64,000 bases of DNA from Planctomycetota bacterium (GTDB taxonomy: Bacteria > Planctomycetota > Phycisphaerae > Phycisphaerales > UBA1924): the NCBI GenBank assembly GCA_013285505.1, contig CP053450.1, positions 2,154,796 through 2,218,795 on the forward strand. Direction: 5' to 3'. The notes beneath the pieces were generated by a model. It was not told the origin of the DNA. It saw nothing but the letters and a program-made list of their open reading frames with translations, and did no database searches. A program made the position numbers and the translations under genes. Positions 38,461 through 48,103 of this stretch are shown one piece after another (position 1 is the first letter of the stretch; each line of letters opens with the position of its first letter).

Positions 38461-38793
38461 GTGAAAGAAATCAAGGCGTTCATCCGGCCCGGCATGCTGG
38501 ACGCGGTGCTTCGGGCGCTGCACGAGCATCCGGATTTGCCCGGTGTCACCGTGTCAGACGTGCGTGGCTTTGGGCGCGTGGCCGGTCGAGAGTCAGCGGG
38601 CTCGACTGGGTATGGCACGATTCAGATGACCAAGATCGAGTGCATTGTCGACGAGGAGCGTGCGTTGGAGGTGATGAAACTCATCCAGGAGCACGCGAAC
38701 ACAGGCCGTCCGGGGGATGGGAAGATCGCAGTGCACGCCATCGAGTCGCTCGTCCGCATCCGCACCGGAGAGTCCGGGGAGGATGCGGTGTAG
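38461..38793 (+). CDS. PII-family signalling protein linked to the metal pump
   Basis: The start is GTG after GAAGGAGG. The 110-residue protein aligns through its length with PII: MKEIKAFIRPGMLDAVLRAL, VSDVRGFGR, KIECIVDEERALEVMKLIQ and GKIAVHAIESLVRIRT. The T-loop lacks the Tyr of GlnB that is uridylylated. PII proteins sense nucleotides and 2-oxoglutarate. A branch associated with metal pumps has been described; whether it binds metal is not known from sequence. Confidence 0.75.
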   Translation: MKEIKAFIRPGMLDAVLRALHEHPDLPGVTVSDVRGFGRVAGRESAGSTGYGTIQMTKIECIVDEERALEVMKLIQEHANTGRPGDGKIAVHAIESLVRIRTGESGEDAV

Positions 38794-38815
38794 CTCCAAC
38801 CAAAGGCGCTGCGCT

Positions 38816-39091
38816 ATGGCGCGATCCAAGCGGAAACGCAGAGGCCGCAGGAAGGCCGGGCGCGCCCATCGAACGGCAATGGGGAGGCGGACCCGACCCC
38901 AGGATAGCCTGAAGCTTGCGATCGTGCTCACAGTGCTGACCGTCGTGCTCTTGGCGGTCACGATCTTCGGGATCGCCGCGTCGGTTCAGCAGCATGGCCA
39001 CGTTCATCTGAACCTGGCGATCCTGCTTCTTGACGGCATGGCAGGATTGTTCGCGGCCATAGAGTGGACCGAGTGGTTGCGCCACCGGTGA
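38816..39091 (+). CDS. Small two-helix membrane protein
   Basis: A 91-residue protein with a very basic N-terminus (MARSKRKRRGRRKAGRAHR) and two helices (LAIVLTVLTVVLLAVTIFG and LNLAILLLDGMAGLFAAIEW) joined by a QQHGHVH loop. A later ATG at 38,879 would give a shorter protein. It sits between the PII gene and the P-type ATPase. The role is unknown. Confidence 0.5.
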   Translation: MARSKRKRRGRRKAGRAHRTAMGRRTRPQDSLKLAIVLTVLTVVLLAVTIFGIAASVQQHGHVHLNLAILLLDGMAGLFAAIEWTEWLRHR

Positions 39092-39113
39092 GAGGGCCGA
39101 GAATCGGAGTCGT

Positions 39114-41335
39114 ATGGAAACCGACGGGCAGGAACGCCGCAGCGTCTATGAGATCCCGCAGATGGATTGTCCCACGGAGGAGTCGATCATCCGGAGCGGC
39201 CTGCGAGGCGTCTCCGGCGTTGACGAGCTGCAGTTCGATCTGTTGAACCGGAGGCTCACGGTGACACACAGCCTCCCCGATGATGCGGCCATTGTGAAGG
39301 CGCTCAGGCGAGTCGGGATGGCGCCGGCAGCCGCGTCGGCGAACAGGAGTGTGCCCGCCTGCGGCCTGGGCGCCTGCAACGACGGACCGGTCTGGCCCGA
39401 GGTCGAGCGTCGTGCAGAAGCGCCCAGCGACGCCGCCGCCGGGGAGCCGCTCCGCACGCCGGTGGCGTCGCGGCGGGAGCTGGTCCTCCTGGGCGTCTCG
39501 GGCGTGCTCGCATTCTCGGCAGAAGTGGTCGCGTGGACGAGCGGAGACGAGAGTTCGTGGCCCGTGCTCCTCATGAGCGCGGGGGCGATCCTCTTCGGCG
39601 GCGTACCGACCCTCCGTAAGGGACTGATCGCGCTCCGCACCTTTACGCTCAACATCAACTTCCTCATGACCATCGCCGTGGTTGGGGCGTTCGCGATCGG
39701 CGAGTACCCCGAGGCGGCAGTGGTCGTATTCCTCTTCGCGGTGGCCGAACTCATCGAGAAGTACTCCCTGGAGCGGGCGAGGAACGCAGTGCGGGCGCTG
39801 ATGGAGATCGCTCCTGACACCGCGTTTGTGAAGCAACCCGATGGATCCTGGTGTGAGACCCGGGCTGCCGAGACGCCCGCCGGATCGGTCGTGCGGGTGA
39901 GGCCGGGCGAGCGCCTGGCGCGCTGGACGGGGTGGTCGTCGCCGGAAGCTCGGCGGTGGACCAGGCTCCCATCACCGGCGAAAGCGTCCCGGTGGACAAG
40001 GGCGTCGGCGATCAGGTCTTTGCCGGCACGATCAACCAGAGCGGTGTGCTGGAGTTCTCGACAACCGGCGGGAAGGACGAAACGACCCTCGCCCGCATCA
40101 TCCGATCCGTGCAAGAGGCCCAAGGCAGCCGCGCGCCCACCCAGCGGTTCGTGGACCGCTTCGCCCGCGTCTATACGCCGGTCGTGTGCGTATTGGCGGT
40201 GCTGATCGCGGTCGTCCCCTGGGGGGTGTTCGGCGAACCCTTCCAGCCGTGGCTGTACCGGGCGCTCGTGCTGCTGGTCATCGCCTGCCCCTGCGCGCTG
40301 GTGATCTCGACGCCGGTGACGATCGTCAGCGGCCTGGCCGCGGCGGCCCGGCGAGGCATCCTCATCAAGGGGGGCGTGTACCTGGAGCAGGGACGCCTGC
40401 TGAAGGTGATCGCGATGGACAAGACCGGAACGATCACCCAGGGCCGGCCACGCCTCACCGATGTCATCCCCCTCGGAGGCCGCCAACGGGAGGAAGTGCT
40501 GCAGATCGCCGCGAGCCTGGATGCGCTTTCGGATCACCCCGTGGCCCGGGCCGTGACCGAGGGCTGGCGGGGCGAACTCCTCGACGTCGAGGCGTTCGAG
40601 TCGCTCACCGGCCGCGGCGTCACGGGGCGCATCGGCGGGACGACCTATTACGTTGGCAACCACCGTTTGGCCAGCGAGCGGAGCGTGTCCTCACCGGAGG
40701 TCGAGGGCGAACTGACCGGGCTCGAATCGCAGGGCAAGACGGCCGTGGTCGTCGCCGACACGGATCGGGCGCTCGGCATCCTCGCGGTCGCGGACACGCC
40801 GCGGGAAACCGGCATCGAGGCCGTTCGAGATCTCCACGAGCTGGGCCTGACGACCGCGATGCTCTCGGGCGATAACCAGACTACTGCCGAGGCGATCGCC
40901 CGAACCGTCGGCATCGACGATGCTCGCGGCGGGCTGCTCCCCGAGGACAAGCTCACCGCGATCGATGACATGCTGCGCGATCAGGGAGGGGCGGGAGTGG
41001 GCATGGCCGGCGACGGCGTGAACGACGCTCCAGCATTGGCGAGGGCGAGCATTGGCTTCGCGATGGGCGCCGCGGGCACCGACACGGCGCTCGAGACCGC
41101 GGATGTGGCCCTGATGCGAGACGATCTGCGGGGGGTAGCCGAGTTCATCCGGCTCAGCCGGAGAGCCTCGGCGGTACTCAAGCAGAACATCACGCTGGCC
41201 ATAGGTGTCAAGGTTGTATTCTTCGGCCTCGCCATGGTGGGCCTGGCGACGCTCTGGATGGCCATCATCGCGGACCTTGGCGCCAGCCTGCTCGTCATCT
41301 TCAATGGACTCAGACTCTTGCGATCGAAGGGCTGA
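39114..41335 (+). CDS. zntA: Zn/Cd/Pb-type P-type ATPase (ZntA/CadA-like), one frameshift
   Basis: The gene is read in two frames. Frame A begins with a metal domain IPQMDCPTEESI, as in ZntA. Frame B carries TGES, the CPC channel motif (VIACPCALVIS), DKTGTITQG, SDHPVARAV and [11 protein letters not shown]. The frames join if one C is added at about 39,922 (from GCGCGCTGG to GCGCCGCTGG), giving GERLAPLDGVVVAGSSAVDQ. The CPC motif and the DCPTEE domain define the Zn/Cd/Pb (P1B-2) class. It exports divalent metal from the cytoplasm and matches the adjoining CzcA-type pump and CDF. Confidence 0.82.
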
Positions 41336-41342
41336 AGGCGCA

Positions 41343-42275
41343 ATGATGCGCGACAGGCGAGGTTTCAGTATGCCCCGAGATTCGCATGACTACGCAACAG
41401 GCGATGCCAGCGCCCGCCGCCTGGGGATTGCCGTCGCAATCAACTTGCTGCTGACCGCCGCCCAGATTATCGGCGGCGTTCTGGCCGGCAGTCTGTCGCT
41501 CGTGGCCGACGCGCTGCACAACTTCAGCGATGCTGCCGGGTTGCTCCTCGCGCTCACCGCACGGCGAATCTCCAAGCGACCGGCCGATGAAGACCGGACA
41601 TTTGGATACGGTCGGGCCAGCGTCGTCGGCGGGCTGATCAATCTGACCTCGATCGTCGTGATCGCGGGCTACCTGCTCATTGAGGCGATCACCCGCGCAT
41701 TCGAGCGACCCGAGGTCGACGGGTGGATCGTCGTCATCGTGGCGGGCGTCGCGCTCGCCGTGGACGTGGCGACAGCGGTGCTGACCTACGCGATGTCGAA
41801 GTCGAGCATCAACATCAAGGCGGCGTTCCTGCACAACCTCGCCGATGCGTTGGCGTCTGTCGTTGTCATTATCACCGGAACGCTTATCATCCTCTTCGAC
41901 TGGTATTGGACGGACCTCGTCGCCACGATCGGGATCTCGATCTACATCGTGTGGATGTCCGTGCCACCGCTGAAGCGGTGCATCCGCATCCTCATGCAGA
42001 GCACACCGGAGGATGTCGATGTCCGCGCTGTGGCCGACGCCATCGCATCCTGCGAGGGTGTCGAAGGCGTCTTCCACCTGCACGTCTGGATGATCGAAGA
42101 GCACACGCGCTCGGTCGAAGTCCGCGTCGTCGTCGATGACCGACGAATCAGCGAGCTGGCTCCGCTTCGGCTCCAGATCGAGGAACTCCTCGCGGAGTCA
42201 TTCGACGCCGCACACGCCACGATCGAGTTCGTCAACGGGTCGCCGGCCGATCGGCCGCTCATTGCTCGTCACTAG
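41343..42275 (+). CDS. czcD: Cation diffusion facilitator (CzcD-like)
   Basis: The 310-residue protein has six helices with the CDF metal sites ALHNFSDAAG and LHNLADALAS, and a cytoplasmic domain. It probably exports Zn/Cd/Co from the cytoplasm by proton exchange. ATG at 41,343 is chosen; the next in-frame ATG at 41,370 is also possible. It lies 7 bp after the ATPase and ends the metal block. Confidence 0.88.
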   Translation: MMRDRRGFSMPRDSHDYATGDASARRLGIAVAINLLLTAAQIIGGVLAGSLSLVADALHNFSDAAGLLLALTARRISKRPADEDRTFGYGRASVVGGLINLTSIVVIAGYLLIEAITRAFERPEVDGWIVVIVAGVALAVDVATAVLTYAMSKSSINIKAAFLHNLADALASVVVIITGTLIILFDWYWTDLVATIGISIYIVWMSVPPLKRCIRILMQSTPEDVDVRAVADAIASCEGVEGVFHLHVWMIEEHTRSVEVRVVVDDRRISELAPLRLQIEELLAESFDAAHATIEFVNGSPADRPLIARH

Positions 42276-42320
42276 ACGAACCCCGGAGTCCGCCTCCGCC
42301 TTCGCCAGAGACCCTTCGCC

Positions 42321-42626
42321 TTGCGGTACGTCCACTCAGCTCCAGATCTCCTCTTCACCCAACCTCTCTCTCGGTAACCGGACACGCGCTGGAACGCGTC
42401 CGGCAAAGCGAAGCCGACGCGACCACGACAACATGCCCTCTGGCGCTAACAGAGACCTCGAACCTTGTGGTACGTCCACTCAGCTCCAGATCTCCTCATT
42501 ACCCAGGCCTCTCTCTCGATAACCGGGCACGCGGTGGAGCGCGTCAGGCAATGCGAAGCCGGCGCGACCGGGCGGTCATGCCCTCCGCCCCTAACAGAGA
42601 CCTCGAACCTTGTGGTACGTCCACTA
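42321..42626. repeat. Tandem repeat, ~145-bp unit, two full copies plus a 17-bp start of a third
   Basis: Unit 1 covers 42,321-42,464 and unit 2 covers 42,465-42,609; a partial copy begins at 42,610. Both start TTG(C/T)GGTACGTCCACTC and end with CAGAGACCTCGAACC. The units are about 80% identical by eye. Each holds a pairable segment near ACACGCG(C/G)TGGA. No coding reading frame is conserved with confidence. The repeat ends shortly before the terminator at 42,642. Confidence 0.7.
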
Positions 42627-42641
42627 TTCTCAAACCGAGGT

Positions 42642-42679
42642 CAACCCTCTCCGCCACCGGAGAGGGTTGTTTCGTTTTG
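42642..42679 (+). terminator. Rho-independent terminator
   Basis: A perfect 11-bp stem, CAACCCTCTCC (42,642-42,652) and GGAGAGGGTTG (42,659-42,669), with loop GCCACC, is followed by TTTCGTTTTG. It would end transcripts coming from the CDF gene and the repeat region. Confidence 0.75.
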
Positions 42680-42878
42680 TCGAGTGCATCGGCCGAGACG
42701 AAGAGGATCGCCGTGGGGGCACCCAGCGGAGATGGGCGGTCATGCCCGACGCACAGAGCCCGACCCCGAGCATCGTGCCCCAGTGAACTCGACGCTGGAC
42801 GGCCCCGATCGCATCGACCGGACACGTGTGTTCCCGCTTGGGCGTTTCGTACTGGCGGGTTCGTTTGCCTCGGGCGGA

Positions 42879-43838
42879 TCAGAGGCGCCATGCGAACCCG
42901 ACTTCCTTCTCAGAAAGTTCCCACAGCCGTTCCATGGCGGGCTTCGCGTACGCGTGGGGGTGCAGCGTGCCCTTCCCAACCGGGCCCACGAATTGTGCGC
43001 GGCCGGTGGGGCCGTAGAGCGCCCGCTGCTCCAGGCCGTCCTCGGTCGCACACATCAGCTCAGGCCAGGAGCCTCTCTCGGCCGACTGCACCATCGGTGA
43101 GAGGGACATGAGCCGGAACATGATCCGCGTGACCAGGTTGCCGCTGGTCTTGATGAGGGATGTCCTCGACGCGCCGGGATGGCAGACATAGACCCTGACG
43201 CCCGTCTTGCCCGCCGCAGCCAATCGGTCCTGCAACTCATAGGCAAACATCATCTGCGCCAGCTTGCTCTGCGAATAGGTGCTGTTCTGGTTGTAGTTTC
43301 TGTCCCAGTTCATGTCGTCGAACTGGATCGTCTTGATGCCCATGTTGTAGCCCAGGCTGCTGACAACCACGATGCGCCCCGTCGTTTCCTCGATCCGCGG
43401 ATAGAGCAACCCGCACAGCAGGAAGTGGCCGTAGTGGTTTGTGCCGAGCATGCTCTCGAATCCATCCACCGTGAGCTTCTGTGTCGGCACCTGGGCGATC
43501 GCGGCGTTGCAGAGGAGCGCGTCGATCCGCGGGACCGTCTTCAGGACTTCCGCCGCGGCTTCGCGCACGCTGGTGAGGGAGGCGAGGTCCGTGCGGATGA
43601 AGCCCACATCGGCGCTGGCCCCGAACTCGTCTTGTAGCTCCGCGACGGCCGCTCGTGACTTCTCGGGATCGCGGTTGAGCATCACGACTCGGGCACCCTT
43701 GGACAGAAGCGCCCGGGCTGCCTGGAAGCCTGTGCCGGAATTGGCCCCGGTGATCACGTAGGTCCTGCCCGACAGGTCTCTGAGTCGCTCCGGGGTCCAT
43801 CCCGTCGGGCCAAGGGGATTCTCTGGGCGTCGAGGCAT
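42879..43838 (-). CDS. Short-chain dehydrogenase/reductase
   Basis: The 319-residue enzyme begins at MPRRPENP, with GGGAGA upstream; a longer start is possible but would cover the divergent operator. It has the SDR cofactor motif TGANSGTGFQAA and the catalytic YSQSK (STYSQSKLAQ). It resembles retinol-dehydrogenase/protochlorophyllide-reductase-like SDRs. The substrate is unknown. It is divergent from a TetR regulator, with a shared operator between. Confidence 0.8.
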   Translation of the reverse strand: MPRRPENPLGPTGWTPERLRDLSGRTYVITGANSGTGFQAARALLSKGARVVMLNRDPEKSRAAVAELQDEFGASADVGFIRTDLASLTSVREAAAEVLKTVPRIDALLCNAAIAQVPTQKLTVDGFESMLGTNHYGHFLLCGLLYPRIEETTGRIVVVSSLGYNMGIKTIQFDDMNWDRNYNQNSTYSQSKLAQMMFAYELQDRLAAAGKTGVRVYVCHPGASRTSLIKTSGNLVTRIMFRLMSLSPMVQSAERGSWPELMCATEDGLEQRALYGPTGRAQFVGPVGKGTLHPHAYAKPAMERLWELSEKEVGFAWRL

Positions 43839-43894
43839 GGGGTTTCTCCCGTCTGGTCGTCTCGGATTCGTCTCGGCGGGGTCGGCCACAATAG

Positions 43895-43909
43895 CCAACC
43901 AGTGGTTGG
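43895..43909. promoter_or_regulatory. Inverted repeat between SDR and TetR genes, likely TetR operator
   Basis: CCAACC (43,895-43,900) and GGTTGG (43,904-43,909) form a perfect 6-bp palindrome spaced by AGT. It lies 57 bp upstream of the SDR start and 50 bp upstream of the regulator start. The position and symmetry fit a TetR-family binding site controlling both genes. Confidence 0.5.
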
Positions 43910-43959
43910 TTAATAGGAGACTGCTGGTCTCTTGTCAAGTAGCCGGCTACATTGCCTGC

Positions 43960-44631
43960 ATGGGAAACTCGCGGACATGGCAGCGGGCGAGGCGCCCGGA
44001 GCAGAAGGAGGAGCGTCGTCAGGCGATCCTGGCGGCGGCCGGGCGTCTTCTCGATGCCGACGGTCTCGAGGGCACGGGCCTCAACGCGATCGGCCGGGCG
44101 GCCGGAAGCTCGAAGGCGAATCTCTACCGGTACTTCGAGAGCCGGGAAGCGATCCTGCTCGAGCTGCTCGATGAGGAGCAAGAGGCGTGGCTTCAGGCCC
44201 TTGATCGACGTCTCCGTCGCCTGGCCGGGAGAGGTGATATCGAGGCGATTGCGCGCGCGCTCGGGGCTACGTTGGCCGGCCGGCCACGGCTCTGTGTTCT
44301 TCTTGCGGCGTTGCCGTCCGTGCTCGAGCGGAACGTCAGTGCCGAGCGCGTCGTGGCACACAAGCGACGAGCCCTCGAACTTCTCGCACCGGTTCTCGAA
44401 TCGCTCCGTTCGGCGCTGCCCGGACTCGGACACGATGAGGCTCAAGCATTTGTGGTGCAGATGGTCATGGCCGTCTGTGGTTTCTGGCCGCACTGCAACC
44501 CGGCGCCGGTCGTCGAGAGGGTCGTTGAACGCTCCGAGTTCGCGACGTTGAGAATGGACTTCGAAGCGATCACCGCTCAGCATGCAGAGACTTTGCTTCG
44601 AGGGCTCATGTGCGGCAAGAATGAGGCATAG
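43960..44631 (+). CDS. TetR-family transcriptional regulator
   Basis: The 223-residue protein has a TetR helix-turn-helix: LDADGLEGTGLNAIGRAAG then SKANLYRYFESREAIL. The C-terminal ligand domain is helical. It is divergent to the SDR gene, which it probably represses. The start is ATG at 43,960, chosen because the domain begins right after it. The inducer is unknown. Confidence 0.82.
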   Translation: MGNSRTWQRARRPEQKEERRQAILAAAGRLLDADGLEGTGLNAIGRAAGSSKANLYRYFESREAILLELLDEEQEAWLQALDRRLRRLAGRGDIEAIARALGATLAGRPRLCVLLAALPSVLERNVSAERVVAHKRRALELLAPVLESLRSALPGLGHDEAQAFVVQMVMAVCGFWPHCNPAPVVERVVERSEFATLRMDFEAITAQHAETLLRGLMCGKNEA

Positions 44632-44979
44632 CCAACGATCTCTGAACCTGCGGGCGTTCGGTGACGATCCCTCTCGCTGCTTTGTGCGCAGTATCGATTC
44701 CCGAAACAGGTTGCTCTGTCGCTATTCGAACTGGCGCCCACCCTCGCCGTGATCGGAGAGGGTGAGCACGTCTTGGCAATTGGACAGGCTCGTGGGCAGA
44801 GTCGGGTGGACGCCCTCTGCAGTGTTTGAATCGGGCGGACACTCGGTCGTACACTGCGCTGCAGGATGGTGGATGGGTGAGGGTCACGCTCTGGACATGG
44901 AGCGGGCTCATTCACTCGTCGCCTGCCGCTCAAGATGCCGATGTCGTGATCATCTGCCAAGATACACGGGAGTTGGATT
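44632..44979 (+). other. Intergenic region without recognised gene
   Basis: The 348 bp contain CACCCTC ... GAGGGTG around 44,740-44,770 (7-bp arms) but no T-run after it. I see no gene or promoter here that I would defend. Confidence 0.4.
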
Positions 44980-45606
44980 GTGCATCAGGACAACCACGAA
45001 GAGGTCTTCGCTGCTGCCTGGAACCACGACGGTTACACCAGCATCGAGTTCGAGCCGCTGGACGTCAATCAGGTCCTCGCCGATGCATACAACAGCGTCG
45101 CGGGGCTCTCGCTGACACGAACCCAACTGTGGGATATGGAGGTCAGGAAGGCTGCCCGTCCGGACCTGTTCATTCCCGGGGTGATCCGCGAGGGCACCGC
45201 CCGCAGTTGGGGCCGTCGCAGGCTCGAGAGTGGTACCGAAGTCTTCGTCCGTGCCTCCGAGCAACGCCTCTGGCTGCAGCCCGACAGCTATGGCACTGTT
45301 GTCGAAGCCTGCTATCTGAACCACGCGAGTCAGCGAGTGACGTTCATCGGTCTGCCCGAAGTCGAAGACGATGTGGGGCGAACCGTGAAGGCTTCGCCCA
45401 GGCAGCCGCTCTTTCACGTAGAGCACGGGGTCAGCGGCGAGGAAGAGGCACCGCGCAACACCTGGCGGATCGTGCATCTCGCAAGCGACGACCATGGTGC
45501 AATGTCCGAGTGCTTCGAACGCATCTCGCAGGCTGCGGGCCTGCCGGAATACGTGGAACGCTACATCGAGGACGTCTTGGATTGGCCGCTTACGAGAAAA
45601 CGCTGA
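44980..45606 (+). CDS. Hypothetical protein
   Basis: A 208-residue soluble protein starting at GTG with CGGGAG upstream. The sequence is fairly acidic, without signal or membrane helices, and with few cysteines. It shows no motif I recognise. Codon use looks like the surrounding genes, which supports it being real. It lies upstream of the ThuA gene on the same strand. Confidence 0.5.
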   Translation: MHQDNHEEVFAAAWNHDGYTSIEFEPLDVNQVLADAYNSVAGLSLTRTQLWDMEVRKAARPDLFIPGVIREGTARSWGRRRLESGTEVFVRASEQRLWLQPDSYGTVVEACYLNHASQRVTFIGLPEVEDDVGRTVKASPRQPLFHVEHGVSGEEEAPRNTWRIVHLASDDHGAMSECFERISQAAGLPEYVERYIEDVLDWPLTRKR

Positions 45607-45703
45607 TGGCACAGACTCGGCCAGTCGAGAGCCGGACTCGCAACTCGACGGCCATTATCCATCCCTCCCTCACCGGTCGGAGGCGTGATACTCTCCTCGC
45701 ACC

Positions 45704-46744
45704 ATGAACATCGCCATGACCATCGGTGCGGCAATCGTCCTTCTTCTCTCGCTCGGCGTCGTCCCCAGCGCCTCGGGGCAGAGAGCGGATGACGAGTGGG
45801 TGGAGTATCGCGGGACGGACGGCCCGGGGGTCGGCAAGCGGGTCGTGCTCGTGAGCGGCGACGAGGAATACCGGTCGGAGGAGGCATTGCCCCAGCTGGG
45901 CAAGATCCTGACGGCTCGGCACGGGTTCGACTGCCGCGTGGTCTTTGCGATCAACCCGGAAACCGGTGAGATCGATCCGAACACCACCGACAACATTCCC
46001 GGCCTGGAGGCGCTCGCTGAGGCGGATCTGATGATCATTGCCACGCGGTTCCGCGATCTGCCGGACGAGCAGATGTCGCACATCGCCGCGTACCTCCGAG
46101 CCGGGAAACCGGTGATCGGGCTTCGCACCGCGACGCACGCGTTCAACATCGAGGGCGGGCGGACGTACTCCGGATTCTCGTGGAACGCATCGGCGGGTGG
46201 ATTCGGGCGCGAGGTGCTCGGCGAGACGTGGATCGCCCACCACGGACACCACGGCGTGCAGAGCACCCGCGGCGTGGTCGCTCCCGATGCCGGTGACCAC
46301 CCGATCGCCCGGGGCCTTACGCCCGGTTCGGTCTGGGGCCCGACCGATGTGTATCGCGTGCGGCTGCCGCTGCCCGACGGGTGCGTGCCGGTGGTGCTCG
46401 GGCAGGTGCTCGAGGGCATGAAGCCCGAAGACGCACCTGTAGCGGGCGAGCAGAACTCCCCCATGATGCCTGTGGCGTGGACCCGCCAGTTCGACGCCGA
46501 CTCCGCCAGGCCGGAGCGGGTATTTACGACCACGATGGGGGCCGCCACCGATCTGGAGGCCGAGGGCACGCGGCGGATGCTCGTCAACGCCGTCTACTGG
46601 GCGCTCGGCATGGAGTCGGCGATCCCGGCCGAAGGGACCGATGTCGGGCTCGTTGGCGAGTTCGAGCCGACACCGTTCGGTTTCGACGGGTTCACTCCCG
46701 GTGTCTTCCCCGCGCAGCATGCGTGGCCGGGCGACTCTGAGTAG
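45704..46744 (+). CDS. Secreted ThuA-domain protein
   Basis: The 346-residue protein has a signal peptide (ending SASGQ) and a ThuA-like glutamine-amidotransferase-fold domain: GKRVVLVSGDEEYRSEEALPQ, ADLMIIATRFRDLPDEQM, GLRTATHAF and WIAHHGHHG. ThuA proteins in planctomycetes are common secreted proteins with a proposed carbohydrate-related role. The substrate is unknown. Confidence 0.75.
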   Translation: MNIAMTIGAAIVLLLSLGVVPSASGQRADDEWVEYRGTDGPGVGKRVVLVSGDEEYRSEEALPQLGKILTARHGFDCRVVFAINPETGEIDPNTTDNIPGLEALAEADLMIIATRFRDLPDEQMSHIAAYLRAGKPVIGLRTATHAFNIEGGRTYSGFSWNASAGGFGREVLGETWIAHHGHHGVQSTRGVVAPDAGDHPIARGLTPGSVWGPTDVYRVRLPLPDGCVPVVLGQVLEGMKPEDAPVAGEQNSPMMPVAWTRQFDADSARPERVFTTTMGAATDLEAEGTRRMLVNAVYWALGMESAIPAEGTDVGLVGEFEPTPFGFDGFTPGVFPAQHAWPGDSE

Positions 46745-46778
46745 CCCCGCAAAGGTCGTCCGCGGTGCCCGAGTCGGC

Positions 46779-47932
46779 CTAGATGAGCGTGTCCTGCGCG
46801 GCGTGCTCTGGGTGTGAGGGGAGGTTCTCCTCCAGCAACCGGCTCTCGAACGCACTGAGCAACCCGTCGATCTGTTGAGGGCTGTGCTCGGCGTTGACGC
46901 TCAAACGGAAGTACGCCTCCGCGGGCCCACCGGGGTAGCGGATCAGGGGAACGCGGAAGCCATCGACGAGCAGTCCGCTTGCGAGGCGCTGCATGGCGGG
47001 GGAGTCGCCGATGGTAAACGCCGCGATCGGCGTGGTTCGTTCGTCAGAGTCGGCGAGGAGTCCGAGCCGTTGCAGCCCCGTCCGGAGCCGAGCCGCGTTG
47101 GCGTGGAGCCGCATCGAGCCGGTCGGGTTGCTGCTGCAGCACCCGCAGTGCGGCACGGGTGCCCTCGGCCAGCGCGGGAGCAATGGGAGTGGTGCAGATA
47201 TAGCCCGATGACCTGTGGCAATGCGTCACGAACGAGCCGGACCCGGCGACGATGCCGCCGGCGCCGCCGAGGCCTTTGGCCAGGCTCGAGGTCACCACCA
47301 CGCGGGGGTCGGCCAGTCCGGCGGCCGCGGCAGAGCCTCTTCCACCCGGTCCCACCGTGCCGAGCCCGTGGCAGTCATCAATGAGCAGCCAGTCTTCGGC
47401 CCCGATCTCGCAGAGCAGCTCGGCGACCGGCGCGAGTTCGCCATCGGCGGTGAAGACGCCGTCGGTCATCACGACCGCGGCCGCGGGTCGAGCCTCGCGC
47501 AAGGCCCGGGCGAGCGAATCGGGGCACGCGTGCTCGAACCGCACGATCCGGAGCCCGGCGGTCCGGGCGGCGTCGGCGAGGCTGGCGTGCCCGCGGCTCG
47601 TCGATCAGGGCGACCGAGACTCCCAACCCCGCGACGCTCTGGCACGCCGCGATGTTGGCGATGTACCCGTCTGGCACGAGCAGCGCTCGTTCGGTGTGCA
47701 GGAAGTCGGCGAGTTCACGCTCGAGAGACTCGTGCGGGGCGGCGTTGCCGGTCGTCTCGCGGCTGGCGGTGGCGCTGAGGCCGAACACGTCGAGCCCTCG
47801 GCGGACCGCTTCGACCACCGCCGGGTGGCTTGCGAGCCCGAGGTAGTTGCACCCGCCAAAGGAGACGACGACCCGGCCGTTTGCCAAGGTCACGGTGGTT
47901 GCGTCGCTGGCCTGAAACGCGGGAGCGGGCAT
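46779..47932 (-). pseudogene. PLP-dependent acyltransferase-like enzyme (KBL/BioF family), two frameshifts
   Basis: The three reading frames together match the alpha-oxoamine synthase family (BioF/KBL): FGGCNYLGLASHP, then ALLVPDGYIAN; in the next frame LLIDDCHGLGTVGPGG and the PLP-lysine region SSLAKGLGGAGG; in the third frame AYFRLSVNAEHSPQQIDGLL. The breaks lie near 47,595 (an extra C in GAGCCGCGGGCA) and near 47,110. The combined length of about 384 residues is normal for the family. The substrate is unknown. The start is MPAPAFQASD; sequence upstream in another frame could hold extra N-terminal residues. Confidence 0.65.
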
Positions 47933-48103
47933 GGGGTCACCCAACGGGAGCGCCGTTTCGATTGGACAGTGCCGCGAGCCCGCCGCGCCGGTGGGCGATC
48001 GCGTCGGGAATGATATCGACCGGATCGCCGGCGGACCGTTGGGATTGCGACGCGGCGACCAGGAGCCCGTCCACACGCGGGGTGCGGAGGCTGTTGACGG
48101 GTG

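Larger units (their letters stand above)
42276..42878. other. Non-coding stretch with repeat and terminator
   Basis: This 603-bp stretch holds the tandem repeat (42,321-42,626) and the terminator (42,642-42,679). The remaining part up to 42,878 shows no gene with a convincing start. It separates the metal block from ordinary chromosome. Confidence 0.5.

Noticed and set aside
43920..43960. Promoter with -35 TTGTCA and -10 TACATT before the TetR gene
   Set aside because: The spacing is only 10 bp, which is too short for sigma70.
44740..44770. Possible terminator hairpin
   Set aside because: The stem is short and there is no T-run on either strand.
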